From Arenibacter latericius DSM 15913 (GTDB lineage Bacteria > Bacteroidota > Bacteroidia > Flavobacteriales > Flavobacteriaceae): 60,906 bases of DNA. Numbering within the stretch: the first letter of the stretch is position 1; each line of letters opens with the position of its first letter. The DNA lies in contig NZ_AUKX01000036.1 in NCBI RefSeq assembly GCF_000424985.1, positions 1 to 60,906 on the forward strand. Direction: 5' to 3'. This document shows, one piece after another, positions 8,773 to 17,803 of this stretch. The notes beneath the pieces were generated by a model that saw only the letters and a list, made by a program, of their open reading frames with translations, was not told the origin of the DNA and made no database searches. Made by a program: the position numbers and the translations under genes.

Positions 8773-11700
8773 TTAGTTTATATTAGTAGAATGCTTTTCC
8801 GTTTCTATTAAATAGTCTACTATGATTTCTTTAATGGTTTCTAACACTACTGGTTTGGAAACGTAATCGTCCATGCCATTTTCTAAGCATCGTTGGCGTT
8901 CTCCAGATACAGTCCTTGCCGTTAAGGCAATAATAGGTACCCTACTTTCAGTATTCTCTATTTTTCTAATTTCAGCAGAAGCTTCATATCCACTTAATAC
9001 TGGCATTTGTATATCCATTAATATTAAATCGATTTCATTTTTCTTAAAAGCCGCTATAGCCTCTTCCCCGTTATCTACTTCTATTAGCTCTGCTTTGGGA
9101 AGCAATTTTTTAAGAATAGTTCTAGTTAAATGTTTATTTATCACATTATCCTCCGCTACCATTATCTTAAAATTATAAGCGGAGATATTTACCTCTCCTT
9201 GCCCTGATGAATCAACTGAATGTAGAATTTCCTGACTTTGGATTTTTGAAATAAGATTAAAAAGGGCGTTCATTTGTATAGGCTTAACCACATTAAACTG
9301 CACCTTGTATTCGGCACATTCTTGTCTTACCTTATTGTCATCACCAGAACTGTGCAAGAGGATAATAGGAAGCTCAATCTCGGAAATGTTAAGTACTGTT
9401 CTTATATGTTTAATTAAGTCTAAACCGTTTAGATATGGCATATGGTAATCTATAATTGCCAAATCGAACTTATTACCTTTTTGCAAGGTGTTTATAGCTT
9501 CAATTCCGTTTGATAGTAGGGTGGAATTAATTTTCTCCACAGCCAACATTTCTTTTATTATAGTACGGTTATTAGTATTGTCGTCTATAACTAAAACTTC
9601 TTTAACGCTACGTGTTCCTGTGGTCTCATTTGGAAGCTGTTCTATTTCCGTTTTAAAAGCCACATCAAAATAAAAAACACTACCTATGTCTGGAATGCTT
9701 TTTACATGAAGCTTACTTCCCATAAGGTCTAATAAGCGGTTGCTAATTGTTAAACCAAGTCCAGTCCCGCCAAATTTACGAGTTGTGGAAGCATCTTCTT
9801 GATCAAAGGCATGGAATATTTTATCCATGTTTTCTGGTGCAATTCCAACTCCGGTATCCCGGATAGAGAATTGATATATCATTTTTCCCGCATCAATATC
9901 TTTTGTGCTGCCTTCTACTTTTAACTCTACCTCACCTTTATTCGTGAATTTCACAGCATTCCCTAAGAGGTTTATGATAATTTGCTTAAGGCGAACAGTA
10001 TCTGCATAAAGGAAGCGCTTTATTTTAGGGGAAATGTTAAGTAGAACTTCTAATTCCTTATCATGTGCTTGGTGCTTTATAAGGTCTATTGCCTCACCAC
10101 ATAGTTGTACTAAGTCTGTTTTCTCTATATTTAATTCCAGCTTGTCAGCCTCAATTTTGGAAAAATCTAAAACATCGTTGATTAGGTCTAATAATGATAT
10201 AGCGGAAATATGGACAGTCTTCATATAGTTTAGCTGACTGTCTGTAAGCGATGTTTTCATTAAAAGATCGGTAAACCCAATGATTCCGTTTAAAGGGGTT
10301 CTAATCTCATGGCTCATGTTTGCAAGAAAATCCGATTTAGATTTACTTGCCATTTCTGCTTTTTCTTTAGCCGAAATTAAAGACTCTTCCATAGCCTTTA
10401 ATTCAGAAATATCGGTACCTACTCCTAAATATCCAGTGGTAATTCCATTGTTATCTAATATAGGTGTAACTACAAGCTGAACAGGAAAAGTACTACCATC
10501 CTTTCTAACATAGGTCCACTCCTTAGGATCCATAACACCATGTGCAATCTCATGAGTAAAGGCAGCCTCTTTTGCTATAGGCTCTCCATATTTTTCTGAC
10601 AACACGCTAATATGCTCAGTAATCTCCTCTTCTACATGGAAAATTGCTGCGTTAGATATGTCTACTACCTCATTGGAAGAATATCCTAATAAATTTTCAG
10701 CCCCTTTATTAAATTTTTTAATGGTAAGATCTAAATCGGTTTCTATAATGGAAATTTGTGTGGTAGCATCAAGCAACGCCTTAAACTCATTTAAACTTAA
10801 CTCTAAGGCTTGCTGATTTAAAATGGACTCGGTTATATCTACCACCTCACCGATTAGTGAAGTAACAGTACCCGCTTCATCATAAATACCGGCCACGTGA
10901 AAGTGGCCGTGGACTATATTACCATTTTTGTGAATGTATCTTTTTACAATACTATATTTTTCAATCTCCCCTTCAACAAGTTTGTTGATTAAATCACGAT
11001 CATTAGTTAAATCTTCTGGGTGAATAATGTCTCTAAACCTAAGCTTGGTAAATTCTTCTTTAGAATAACCTATCATTTCAGCAAGTTGGTTGTTAAACAA
11101 TACCCACTTCCTGTCAAGACCAATTACTCCCATCCCGTTAGGAGAGTTGTCAAAAGCCTTAATAAACTTATCGGCGTTTTCCTTAGCTATACGTTGCAAC
11201 TCCTTTTGCTCCGTAATTTCTTCAATTTGAGTAACTATAAGGTCTTCTTGATGGTTCGCTCCAGGAATAATAGAACTGTTTAGGTTACACCAAATGATCT
11301 TGCCACTAGAGTGATTACATTTTATTTCTAATTTATAACTACTTAATTTTCCAGCAATTAATTTGTTGCGAAATTTAGTCGCGTTGGCAAGACTATCGGG
11401 ATGTATAACGTCCTTAAAAGTTAATTGTAAAACCTCTTCCTTAGAGAGATTTTCAAAGCCGAAAATTTTAATACTGGCGGGATTAATATCGACAACCTTA
11501 TTGTTTTTGTCTGTTAAAAGAATTCCTATAGTTGAGTTTTCAAAAATATTTTGGAATTGAACCCTAGTTTTTTTGTATTCAATTTCTCGTTTCTTTTTTT
11601 TATCAATATTCTGGAAAGCACCATATACACGAATACACTTTCCATTTTTGAATTCTGGTTTTCCAAATGAGCGGACCCAAACCTCCCTGCCTTTTGCAGT

Positions 11701-12390
11701 TATTAATTTACATTCTAAATCAAAGGAAGTACCTTTTTCAATACATTCATTAAAAGATTTAACAACAAGATCCCTGCTCCAACCTTCTTTATAAAATTTA
11801 ATTGCTTCCTCAAACTCTGGCACGTAGTCACTATTTACCTCATGAATGTTTTGAGTTACCTTGGTCCAGTGAATTTTATAATTTAATAAATGAACTTCCC
11901 AACCTCCTACTTGTGCAACTTCATTTGTTTCCTCATAAAGATCGATGAGTGCATTTAGCTCAATTCGTTCTTGTTTAAACCCATTTTTAAGCTTATTAAA
12001 TCGCAATAAATAGGATAGTTTGTTTTCTTTGTCTTGTATGGGGTAAGCTTCTATGGCTAAATCCTTATGGTTACCCTTTGCGTCTTGTACAGATAGTTTT
12101 GTAGAAGAGTTTTTAGGCCTATTATTGTTTAAGGACTTTATAAATACCTGAAGGCTTTCAATGGCATTTACATTTAGTTTATCATTTATAAAGGTCCCAT
12201 CATATTCTGATTCTGACAGATTAAATTGTAAGGCCTGCCAAAAAGATTGACTCACCCAAAAATGATCGCTTCTGTTTGCTTCAAAGAACCATAACCCATC
12301 AACAGGTTTTTCCGTTATCCATCTGAAAATGGCCGGATCATTTTGTATTAAATTATGTAATTGATTTTTCAATAAGGAGGGTGTCGACAT
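8773..12390 (-). CDS. Cytosolic multi-PAS hybrid sensor histidine kinase
   Basis: A 1205-aa protein without membrane helices. It carries an N-terminal PAS-like segment (about 20-130) and four clearer PAS/PAC units at about 155-275, 280-400, 405-525 and 530-670. HisKA follows with His694 in MSHEIRTPL, then HATPase_c with an N box (LLGNAVKFTN) and G boxes (DTGVGIAP, GGTGLGL). Two receivers follow with Asp981 in IIDYHMP and Asp1126 in LILMDIQMP. There is no Hpt domain of its own, and the Hpt is encoded by the next gene. The PAS array implies an intracellular redox, ligand or energy signal. It is the first gene of the operon that ends with the polysaccharide proteins. The ATG at 12388-12390 is well placed. 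Confidence 0.93.
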   Translation of the reverse strand: MSTPSLLKNQLHNLIQNDPAIFRWITEKPVDGLWFFEANRSDHFWVSQSFWQALQFNLSESEYDGTFINDKLNVNAIESLQVFIKSLNNNRPKNSSTKLSVQDAKGNHKDLAIEAYPIQDKENKLSYLLRFNKLKNGFKQERIELNALIDLYEETNEVAQVGGWEVHLLNYKIHWTKVTQNIHEVNSDYVPEFEEAIKFYKEGWSRDLVVKSFNECIEKGTSFDLECKLITAKGREVWVRSFGKPEFKNGKCIRVYGAFQNIDKKKKREIEYKKTRVQFQNIFENSTIGILLTDKNNKVVDINPASIKIFGFENLSKEEVLQLTFKDVIHPDSLANATKFRNKLIAGKLSSYKLEIKCNHSSGKIIWCNLNSSIIPGANHQEDLIVTQIEEITEQKELQRIAKENADKFIKAFDNSPNGMGVIGLDRKWVLFNNQLAEMIGYSKEEFTKLRFRDIIHPEDLTNDRDLINKLVEGEIEKYSIVKRYIHKNGNIVHGHFHVAGIYDEAGTVTSLIGEVVDITESILNQQALELSLNEFKALLDATTQISIIETDLDLTIKKFNKGAENLLGYSSNEVVDISNAAIFHVEEEITEHISVLSEKYGEPIAKEAAFTHEIAHGVMDPKEWTYVRKDGSTFPVQLVVTPILDNNGITTGYLGVGTDISELKAMEESLISAKEKAEMASKSKSDFLANMSHEIRTPLNGIIGFTDLLMKTSLTDSQLNYMKTVHISAISLLDLINDVLDFSKIEADKLELNIEKTDLVQLCGEAIDLIKHQAHDKELEVLLNISPKIKRFLYADTVRLKQIIINLLGNAVKFTNKGEVELKVEGSTKDIDAGKMIYQFSIRDTGVGIAPENMDKIFHAFDQEDASTTRKFGGTGLGLTISNRLLDLMGSKLHVKSIPDIGSVFYFDVAFKTEIEQLPNETTGTRSVKEVLVIDDNTNNRTIIKEMLAVEKINSTLLSNGIEAINTLQKGNKFDLAIIDYHMPYLNGLDLIKHIRTVLNISEIELPIILLHSSGDDNKVRQECAEYKVQFNVVKPIQMNALFNLISKIQSQEILHSVDSSGQGEVNISAYNFKIMVAEDNVINKHLTRTILKKLLPKAELIEVDNGEEAIAAFKKNEIDLILMDIQMPVLSGYEASAEIRKIENTESRVPIIALTARTVSGERQRCLENGMDDYVSKPVVLETIKEIIVDYLIETEKHSTNIN

Positions 12391-12795
12391 AAAAATTTAA
12401 TTGGGAAACTACCGCGAAAATACGAAAATCTTTCTATTTGTCGGATAAATAGCAACTTATACCCAAAAGAATTGTTCCCAAAAAATTATGGAGTAAAGGT
12501 AATCTATTTTAGTAATGAAGTAAATAAAGTATAGAAAAGTAAAATTCAGAAGCTATATCCAATTTATTATAGTGATAGGGCAAGAGGAGTTCTAAGCAGA
12601 ATAGGATGAATAGGTTAGGTTTTTAAAACCTGTAGTATTTTTCCTAGTTAGTATGATAATTTTATGGTGTAGCGCAAGCTATCTCTCACCTTGTTCTAGG
12701 ATTGTCAATTGATAAATTTGACTACCTCTACCGCGCCTAATTTTTGTATTAAAGATAATTGCTTTAAAAGCGCGGTAGGGTAGTTGGCTTACTCT
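12391..12795. other. 405-bp spacer between exopolysaccharide and sugar loci
   Basis: No gene is visible. The left part should carry the promoter of the hybrid-kinase operon, but I could not find a convincing TAnnTTTG element on the minus strand. The right end contains a long inverted repeat at 12721-12784 just after the ThuA gene. Confidence 0.5.
12721..12784 (-). terminator. Long inverted repeat downstream of ThuA gene (possible terminator)
   Basis: CTACCGCGC (12728-12736) is the exact reverse complement of 12770-12778. The outer ACTACC (12721-12726) pairs with GGTAGT (12779-12784) across one bulged base, giving about 15 bp of stem around a 33-nt AT-rich loop. It lies 11 bp beyond the ThuA stop codon. 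No U-run follows on the minus strand, so a factor-dependent terminator, RNA-stabilising hairpin or protein site is as likely as intrinsic termination. Confidence 0.45.
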
Positions 12796-13908
12796 TTATT
12801 TTAGATCGGTAACTTTAAGTTGTTTTTGATCCCAATATTCATCTTTTCTAAATTCGTAAGTAGTGGGATTATAATCGCCTACTAAGGTAACGTCAGCTTT
12901 TTCAGGTACAGGTATATCCATTGCCCAAAACACCCCGTTTACTAAAAGTCGGCGTGTACCTTCAATCAACAGGTCGTTGGCCGCCCCAATGGTAGAAGTA
13001 AAAACCTTTCCTTTTTTACCGTCTGGCAGCTTATAGCTTTTAGTCCAAGCAACTGGCATCATAGGATTGTTTAGATCGGTTCCTTTGTCATTGGTTTTCG
13101 CCACCTCATTATCTGTAGGTTTCATCCCAAAGAATATATCTTTCTCATCAAATTCTCCTGCACGGTTTACTACCTGCCCTAAAATAATAGGTTCAGAATC
13201 TCCAGGGAGTGGCAGTCGCACTCCATATACATCGGTAGGGCCCCAAACATCCCCATTTTCTAATCCGTTAGTTATAGGGTGTCCTTCGGCTCCGTCGGCA
13301 ATAATACCCCTAGTGCTTTGATGTTTGTGATGTCCGTGATGGTTTATCCAATTTTCACCTAAAATAAATCGACCGAAACCGTCTTTCCATTCCGTTTTTT
13401 CACCGTTGTAGTAATTGCCGTAATGTTTAAAATTAGAATTAGATTCTGGCTTAAAATTAAAGGCGTGGGTAGATGTACGGATACCCATTACCGGCTTCCC
13501 AGTTTTTAAATAGTTGTCTATATGTTGCATCTGGTCGTCTGGTAGTGCACGGAACCTAGTAAAAATGACCATCATATCTGCCGATTCTAGGGCTTCTAAA
13601 CCGGGTATATTCTGACCATAATTGGCATTTATAATTCCTGGTTTCTCTGGATTTTGAGCATATAAGACAGTCGATTTAAACCCGTGATGCGTACTTAAAA
13701 TTTTTGCCATCTGTGTTAATGCCTCCTCAGATCGGTATTCTTCATCCCCAGAAATGAAAACAATATGCTTTGCATTATTGTCATTTCCATTAAATGTTAG
13801 CCATTCTACAGCTTCCTCTACAGTGGACTCACTTTTTTCCTGTTTGTTTTTTTTTCCGCTACAGGAAACTATAAGTAGGGTAAGAAGTAAGTAAAAATAA
13901 TTTTTCAT
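12796..13908 (-). CDS. ThuA-domain lipoprotein
   Basis: A 370-aa exported lipoprotein with signal MKNYFYLLLTLLIVSC and lipobox Cys at about residue 18. The ThuA (trehalose utilisation, glutamine-amidotransferase-like) fold fills about residues 45-340. Seen motifs include IVFISGDEEYRSEEAL, MVIFTRFRALPD, GIRTSTHAF and a His-rich NHHGHHKHQ segment that may bind metal. ThuA proteins occur with Gfo/Idh/MocA oxidoreductases in keto-sugar pathways, but their reaction is not settled. It is the last gene of the minus-strand arm MFS, TIM barrel, ThuA. A role in processing an oxidised glycoside outside the cytosol is inference from that context. Confidence 0.85.
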   Translation of the reverse strand: MKNYFYLLLTLLIVSCSGKKNKQEKSESTVEEAVEWLTFNGNDNNAKHIVFISGDEEYRSEEALTQMAKILSTHHGFKSTVLYAQNPEKPGIINANYGQNIPGLEALESADMMVIFTRFRALPDDQMQHIDNYLKTGKPVMGIRTSTHAFNFKPESNSNFKHYGNYYNGEKTEWKDGFGRFILGENWINHHGHHKHQSTRGIIADGAEGHPITNGLENGDVWGPTDVYGVRLPLPGDSEPIILGQVVNRAGEFDEKDIFFGMKPTDNEVAKTNDKGTDLNNPMMPVAWTKSYKLPDGKKGKVFTSTIGAANDLLIEGTRRLLVNGVFWAMDIPVPEKADVTLVGDYNPTTYEFRKDEYWDQKQLKVTDLK

Positions 13909-14001
13909 AATGTATTTTAAATAGTGTTTTTATCAAACTAGAAATAACTCTTAAAATGGAGAGTATTCTAAAGTAAAATGGATAGACCTTAGGTTGTCTT
14001 T

Positions 14002-14841
14002 TTATCCTTGCATTCCTTTTTTTATGAAGGCAAGGCCTTTGGTATAGATTTCTTCTGATGGGGAAAAATCTCTCCAAACATTAATGGCATTCGCAAACTC
14101 CGGTATCACTGTGCTAAAGGCTTCAATAGTTAGCCAACCGTCATATTTTATTTCTTTTAAAGTGCTAAAAACCTCTTCCCAGTGAACCTGTCCGCTTCCA
14201 GGTGTTCCACGATCATTCTCACTAATATGGACGTGTTTTAGGTGTGGTGCAATGGTTTTTAAAGCGTTTGCCTGACTTTTTTCTTCTATATGAGCGTGAT
14301 GACTATCGTACATGGCGCCTAAACTAGGATGATTTACTTGTTCTGCCAAGGTCTTTAAATCGGCCATGGTATTATACAAATAACATTCAAACCTGTTTAA
14401 AGCTTCGGGGGCAAGTATAATACCTGCAGACTCAGCATATTCAGCTGCTTTTTGTAACATTTCTACGCTCCATTTTCTTTCTGATAGAGTAGGGGGTTGC
14501 CTAGTAAAATAGGCAAAGCTAGAGTGAAATGGGCCGCATATGACTTCTACATTAGAGGCGGCGCTCATGTCTATAGACCATTTTAATTTTTCTAATCCAG
14601 CTTCTCTTGTTTTAAGATCCGGACTTGCTATATTTTCTTCAGGTGCTAAACTGGCCACGGCTGTAACTCCTAGTTCTTGTGACTTAAAGAATGATCCTAG
14701 TTTAGAATAATGGCTTTCATTCCCTTCTCCAAGGAATAATTCTATACCATCATAACCAGTTGCCTTAATTTTCTCCACAATAGGGAAGTGCTGTTCTGTA
14801 ACATGGTTAGTCCAGAGCAACATATTCATTCCGATTTTCAT
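14002..14841 (-). CDS. Sugar isomerase/epimerase, D-tagatose/psicose 3-epimerase-like
   Basis: A 279-aa TIM-barrel protein of the AP-endonuclease-2/xylose-isomerase superfamily. The four metal-site motifs of ketose 3-epimerases are in order: Glu in APEALNRFE, Asp in AMYDSHHAHIE, His in HVHISENDRGTPG and Glu in LTIEAF. The NRFECYLYN stretch is typical of that group. It could epimerise a free ketose or act on a 3-keto sugar. The gene lies 93 bp upstream of the ThuA gene and about 150 bp downstream of the MFS gene on the same strand. There is no signal peptide, so it works in the cytosol. The substrate is not assignable from sequence. Confidence 0.85.
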   Translation of the reverse strand: MKIGMNMLLWTNHVTEQHFPIVEKIKATGYDGIELFLGEGNESHYSKLGSFFKSQELGVTAVASLAPEENIASPDLKTREAGLEKLKWSIDMSAASNVEVICGPFHSSFAYFTRQPPTLSERKWSVEMLQKAAEYAESAGIILAPEALNRFECYLYNTMADLKTLAEQVNHPSLGAMYDSHHAHIEEKSQANALKTIAPHLKHVHISENDRGTPGSGQVHWEEVFSTLKEIKYDGWLTIEAFSTVIPEFANAINVWRDFSPSEEIYTKGLAFIKKGMQG

Positions 14842-14941
14842 AAATTATAGTTTTTTAAATCAGTTTCGCTTAAAGAATGAAGTATAATACAGAAAGTATA
14901 GACTGGCGAAAAGATTCTATTTGGTATGGATTATTTAATCT

Positions 14942-14983
14942 AAATAACTCCCCGAGGAGTTTTGCCTCGGGGATGGTTATTTT
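14942..14983 (-). terminator. Strong intercistronic hairpin after MFS gene
   Basis: CCCCGAGG (14950-14957) pairs with CCTCGGGG (14965-14972) around a 7-nt loop. Flanking AAATAA (14942-14947) and TTATTT (14978-14983) can extend it. It sits between the MFS stop and the epimerase start, where it could partly terminate or protect the upstream message. The minus-strand 3' side is only moderately U-rich. Confidence 0.5.
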
Positions 14984-14993
14984 AATATATTTT

Positions 14994-16292
14994 CTATAGT
15001 TCTGAAGCGGGTTGTCCACTTGCAGCTTCCGCAGCTGAAGTTTGATTGCGTTTTCTCATCCAGAACCATAAGAAGGTGAAAAGAACAATTAAGATAGCAG
15101 GAAAAGCAACCATGGTACTCAAAGTAGCTTGTCCGGCTACCAACTCCAATTCATCCCCTGTAAGTCCTGCCGCAGCAGCTTCAGCTTTATCAGTATCGAT
15201 CCACCCTCCTATAATCGGTTGAAATATTGAGGTAGAGAACATTCCTACGGCACCAATAATAGACATACCCAAAGCACCACTTTTTGGAATTTTATCAGCT
15301 ACAAAGCCAATCATGTTTGGCCAAAAATAAGCAACTCCCAATGCGAAGAATATTGCTGCTACATAAGCCATAGCTCCTGTTTGTGTACTAAATAGGAAGA
15401 TACCTATAGTAGCGATAACAGCTGAGCCTAATAAAACGCCAGTCTGGTCAAACTGTTTTACAACACTTCCTCCAAAATATCTAGCAACCGCCATTAGACC
15501 AGTTACTAATGCTAGAATTAACATAGGGTTAGCACCACTTTTCTCTAAGATAAGGCTCGACCATTGCTGGGGACCAAATTCGGAAATTGCGGTTAATGCC
15601 ATACAGCAGATCATAAAAATAAATAAAGGGGATAACATCGCTTTTAAGTTACCGCTAAGGGTAGCAGCCTCTTCTACCTTTGCTTCTGGCCATTTCTGAC
15701 CTAGGAAAATAAAACCGTATATTAGGGTAGGAATAAGGATTACCCAGATCTGACTCTCCCAACTCATGCCTCCGCCTAATAAGCTTCCGCCAATATTAAA
15801 GCCGTCAGACATAAAGGTAGAGATAACACTACCTATAGCAATTCCTCCTGGGAACCACATATGGAAACGGTTCATCATTTTACTCATCCTAACTCCTTGG
15901 TAGGCATCAGCAATCATAGGGTTACAAGCAGCTTCTGTACAACCGTTACCTAAACCAATAAGTAAGGTAGATACTAATAAACCGGTGTAACTACCAGAAT
16001 AAATGGTCATTATAATACCTATTGTATGTGCAAAAAAAGCAAATTGCATTATGGCTTTTCCGCCTACTTTATGATAAATTAAACCCCCAATAACCATAGA
16101 AATAGGGAAGCCTAAAAACCACATAGAATTAATGAAGCCTAACTGCTCTGCAGATAAGCTCAGTTCCTCACCTAGCTGTGGTAAAATACCAGCTCTAATA
16201 CTAAAGGAGAAAGCTGTTGTAATTAAAGCGAGGCAGCTACCCCAAAATAATCTGTTCGCATTAGGGTGTAAAATAGATGTTGTTTTTTCCAT
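14994..16292 (-). CDS. MFS transporter, probably sugar uptake
   Basis: A 432-aa inner-membrane protein with about 12 hydrophobic helices and no signal peptide. The motif GGLIYHKVGGKA in the loop after helix 2 resembles the MFS A-motif, and a charged segment (GQKWPEAKVEEAA) marks the central cytoplasmic loop. It ends with a polar tail (RKRNQTSAAE). Its place beside the epimerase and ThuA genes and opposite the oxidoreductase operon suggests uptake of the sugar or glycoside catabolised here. Proton symport is typical of such carriers but not shown by the sequence. It is the first gene of the minus-strand arm, with its regulatory region at 16293-16646. Confidence 0.88.
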   Translation of the reverse strand: MEKTTSILHPNANRLFWGSCLALITTAFSFSIRAGILPQLGEELSLSAEQLGFINSMWFLGFPISMVIGGLIYHKVGGKAIMQFAFFAHTIGIIMTIYSGSYTGLLVSTLLIGLGNGCTEAACNPMIADAYQGVRMSKMMNRFHMWFPGGIAIGSVISTFMSDGFNIGGSLLGGGMSWESQIWVILIPTLIYGFIFLGQKWPEAKVEEAATLSGNLKAMLSPLFIFMICCMALTAISEFGPQQWSSLILEKSGANPMLILALVTGLMAVARYFGGSVVKQFDQTGVLLGSAVIATIGIFLFSTQTGAMAYVAAIFFALGVAYFWPNMIGFVADKIPKSGALGMSIIGAVGMFSTSIFQPIIGGWIDTDKAEAAAAGLTGDELELVAGQATLSTMVAFPAILIVLFTFLWFWMRKRNQTSAAEAASGQPASEL

Positions 16293-16646
16293 CGAGTTAA
16301 TAGTTTATTTTGATTGTTTGGTTAATTGATATGAAACGATAAGATTAATCACTTTTTTATAATATTCATAATTTTTTTAGGTCGGTTTTCATAGTATCGG
16401 ACAAGGATAGGCATTTTTTTGGATTCGATCCGTGAAATACCAAAATTGACGGCTTTTAAACGCAAAATACATATTATCCCAACAAATCTAAATCTTAAAG
16501 TTATTTATTGCTTCCTATTTATTGATAAAGAACAGTACTATTTTGTCTTTTAGGGATAGTATTATATAATTCTAGGGCATTTTAAGCTTATAATACTTAG
16601 AACTTCTTGATTCCCTGTTTATGTCTCACCGTATTATGTAACTCTT
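16293..16646. promoter_or_regulatory. Regulatory spacer of the MFS operon
   Basis: This 354-bp spacer between the AraC stop and the MFS start has no ORF. On the minus strand TAGATTTG (16483-16490) fits the TAnnTTTG -7 consensus. Just upstream on that strand lie two direct copies of TATTTATTG (16502-16510 and 16516-16524, 14 bp apart), a candidate operator. No TTG -33 element is evident. Confidence 0.35.
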
Positions 16647-17531
16647 TTAAGATATGCTGGTTTTAATATTTAGGAACAGCTTTCTAAACTCATGCGGACT
16701 CATTTTTACAATGGATTTAAATTGCCTATTAAAATTAGATAAAGCATTAAATCCACACTCGTAACTAATTTGGGAAATATTAAAATTATCCTCTAGCAAT
16801 AATTTTCTAGCATGTCCTATTCGTATTTCATTTACAAAACGGGTGAAAGTTTTATTGGCTCGAGGTTTAAAATACCTGCAGAAAGAGGTTGGGGTCATAT
16901 TTAGCAAACTAGCAATCTCGTCTAAAGAAATTTTGGTCTTAAAATTGTCCATAACATAATCGTAAACTATTTGCATTTTTTCTGCATCGTCTCCCTTAAA
17001 TACATTTACGTAACCCGGACTTGCTAATAGATTGTACTCCTCGGAATTGGCGAGTATATCTATAATTTCTAATAGCTTCATAATTCTATCAAAGCCTTTT
17101 TTTTCTGCTATTTCCGGCATTAATTGGTTAACTTTCTGTCTGGTTTCACCATAAAACTCCATGCCTCTAACAGAATTCTCTACCATTTTATTAATATTAT
17201 AAAACTCTTCTTTTTCTAATAGAGATTTGCTTAGTAATTCGTTATCAAAGTAAATAACTAAACCTCTTGTGATTAGTGTACTATCTTTCTCAAAATAGAC
17301 ATCGTCGCTTCGCCATAAATGGGGGAGGTTGGGGCCGGTAATTACTAGATCGCCCTTTTCAAAGGACTGTACATGATCGCCTACAAAACGAGTGCCCCTA
17401 CCTTCTGCAATAATAGAAATTTGGAATTCTGGATGAAAATGCCAATTGGGGTTAAAATAAGGGCCCACCAAATCCTTAAAGATAAAAGTTTGCTTATTTG
17501 TTAAGGTCTTTTCAATATTCGGGCTACTCAT
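16647..17531 (-). CDS. AraC-family transcriptional regulator with cupin sensor domain
   Basis: A 294-aa regulator. The N-terminal half (about 15-120) is a cupin fold, with FHPEFQISIIAEG and FEKGDLVITGPNLPHLWRS as the two cupin motifs. The C-terminal 100 residues form the double helix-turn-helix: ISLDEIASLLNMTPTSFCRYFK and NISQISYECGFNALSNFNRQFK. The order sensor then HTH is that of AraC sugar regulators. The gene sits between the two arms of the sugar locus, divergent from the plus-strand oxidoreductase operon and upstream of the MFS arm, so it probably controls both. The inducer is unknown. Confidence 0.92.
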   Translation of the reverse strand: MSSPNIEKTLTNKQTFIFKDLVGPYFNPNWHFHPEFQISIIAEGRGTRFVGDHVQSFEKGDLVITGPNLPHLWRSDDVYFEKDSTLITRGLVIYFDNELLSKSLLEKEEFYNINKMVENSVRGMEFYGETRQKVNQLMPEIAEKKGFDRIMKLLEIIDILANSEEYNLLASPGYVNVFKGDDAEKMQIVYDYVMDNFKTKISLDEIASLLNMTPTSFCRYFKPRANKTFTRFVNEIRIGHARKLLLEDNFNISQISYECGFNALSNFNRQFKSIVKMSPHEFRKLFLNIKTSIS

Positions 17532-17624
17532 AATTTCTCTTATTTTAATTGAAAGGCTCTAATTTAAGACAGAAAAGTGTCAATATTTAGTAAAATACAG
17601 GAAATATATAGTTACAATCTATTC

Positions 17625-17632
17625 TAGATTTG
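17625..17632 (+). promoter_or_regulatory. Candidate -7 promoter element (TAGATTTG) for the oxidoreductase operon
   Basis: TAGATTTG fits TAnnTTTG, lies 171 bp upstream of the start at 17804, and is identical to the minus-strand element before the MFS gene (16483-16490). No TTG -33 box is visible at normal spacing, which would fit an activator-dependent promoter. Confidence 0.35.
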
Positions 17633-17803
17633 TAGGAGTTGATTATTGCGCTCATAATTAATCAATATATTTAGACTTCAAAATAGAGTAAATGTTAATT
17701 ACTGATTTGAAGAGTTGGATTGACTTTTAGTACTGTAAATAACTTTTTAGCTTTCTCTATTTAAGGGAAATAGCTAAAACCAATCAATAAAAAATCAAAA
17801 ACT

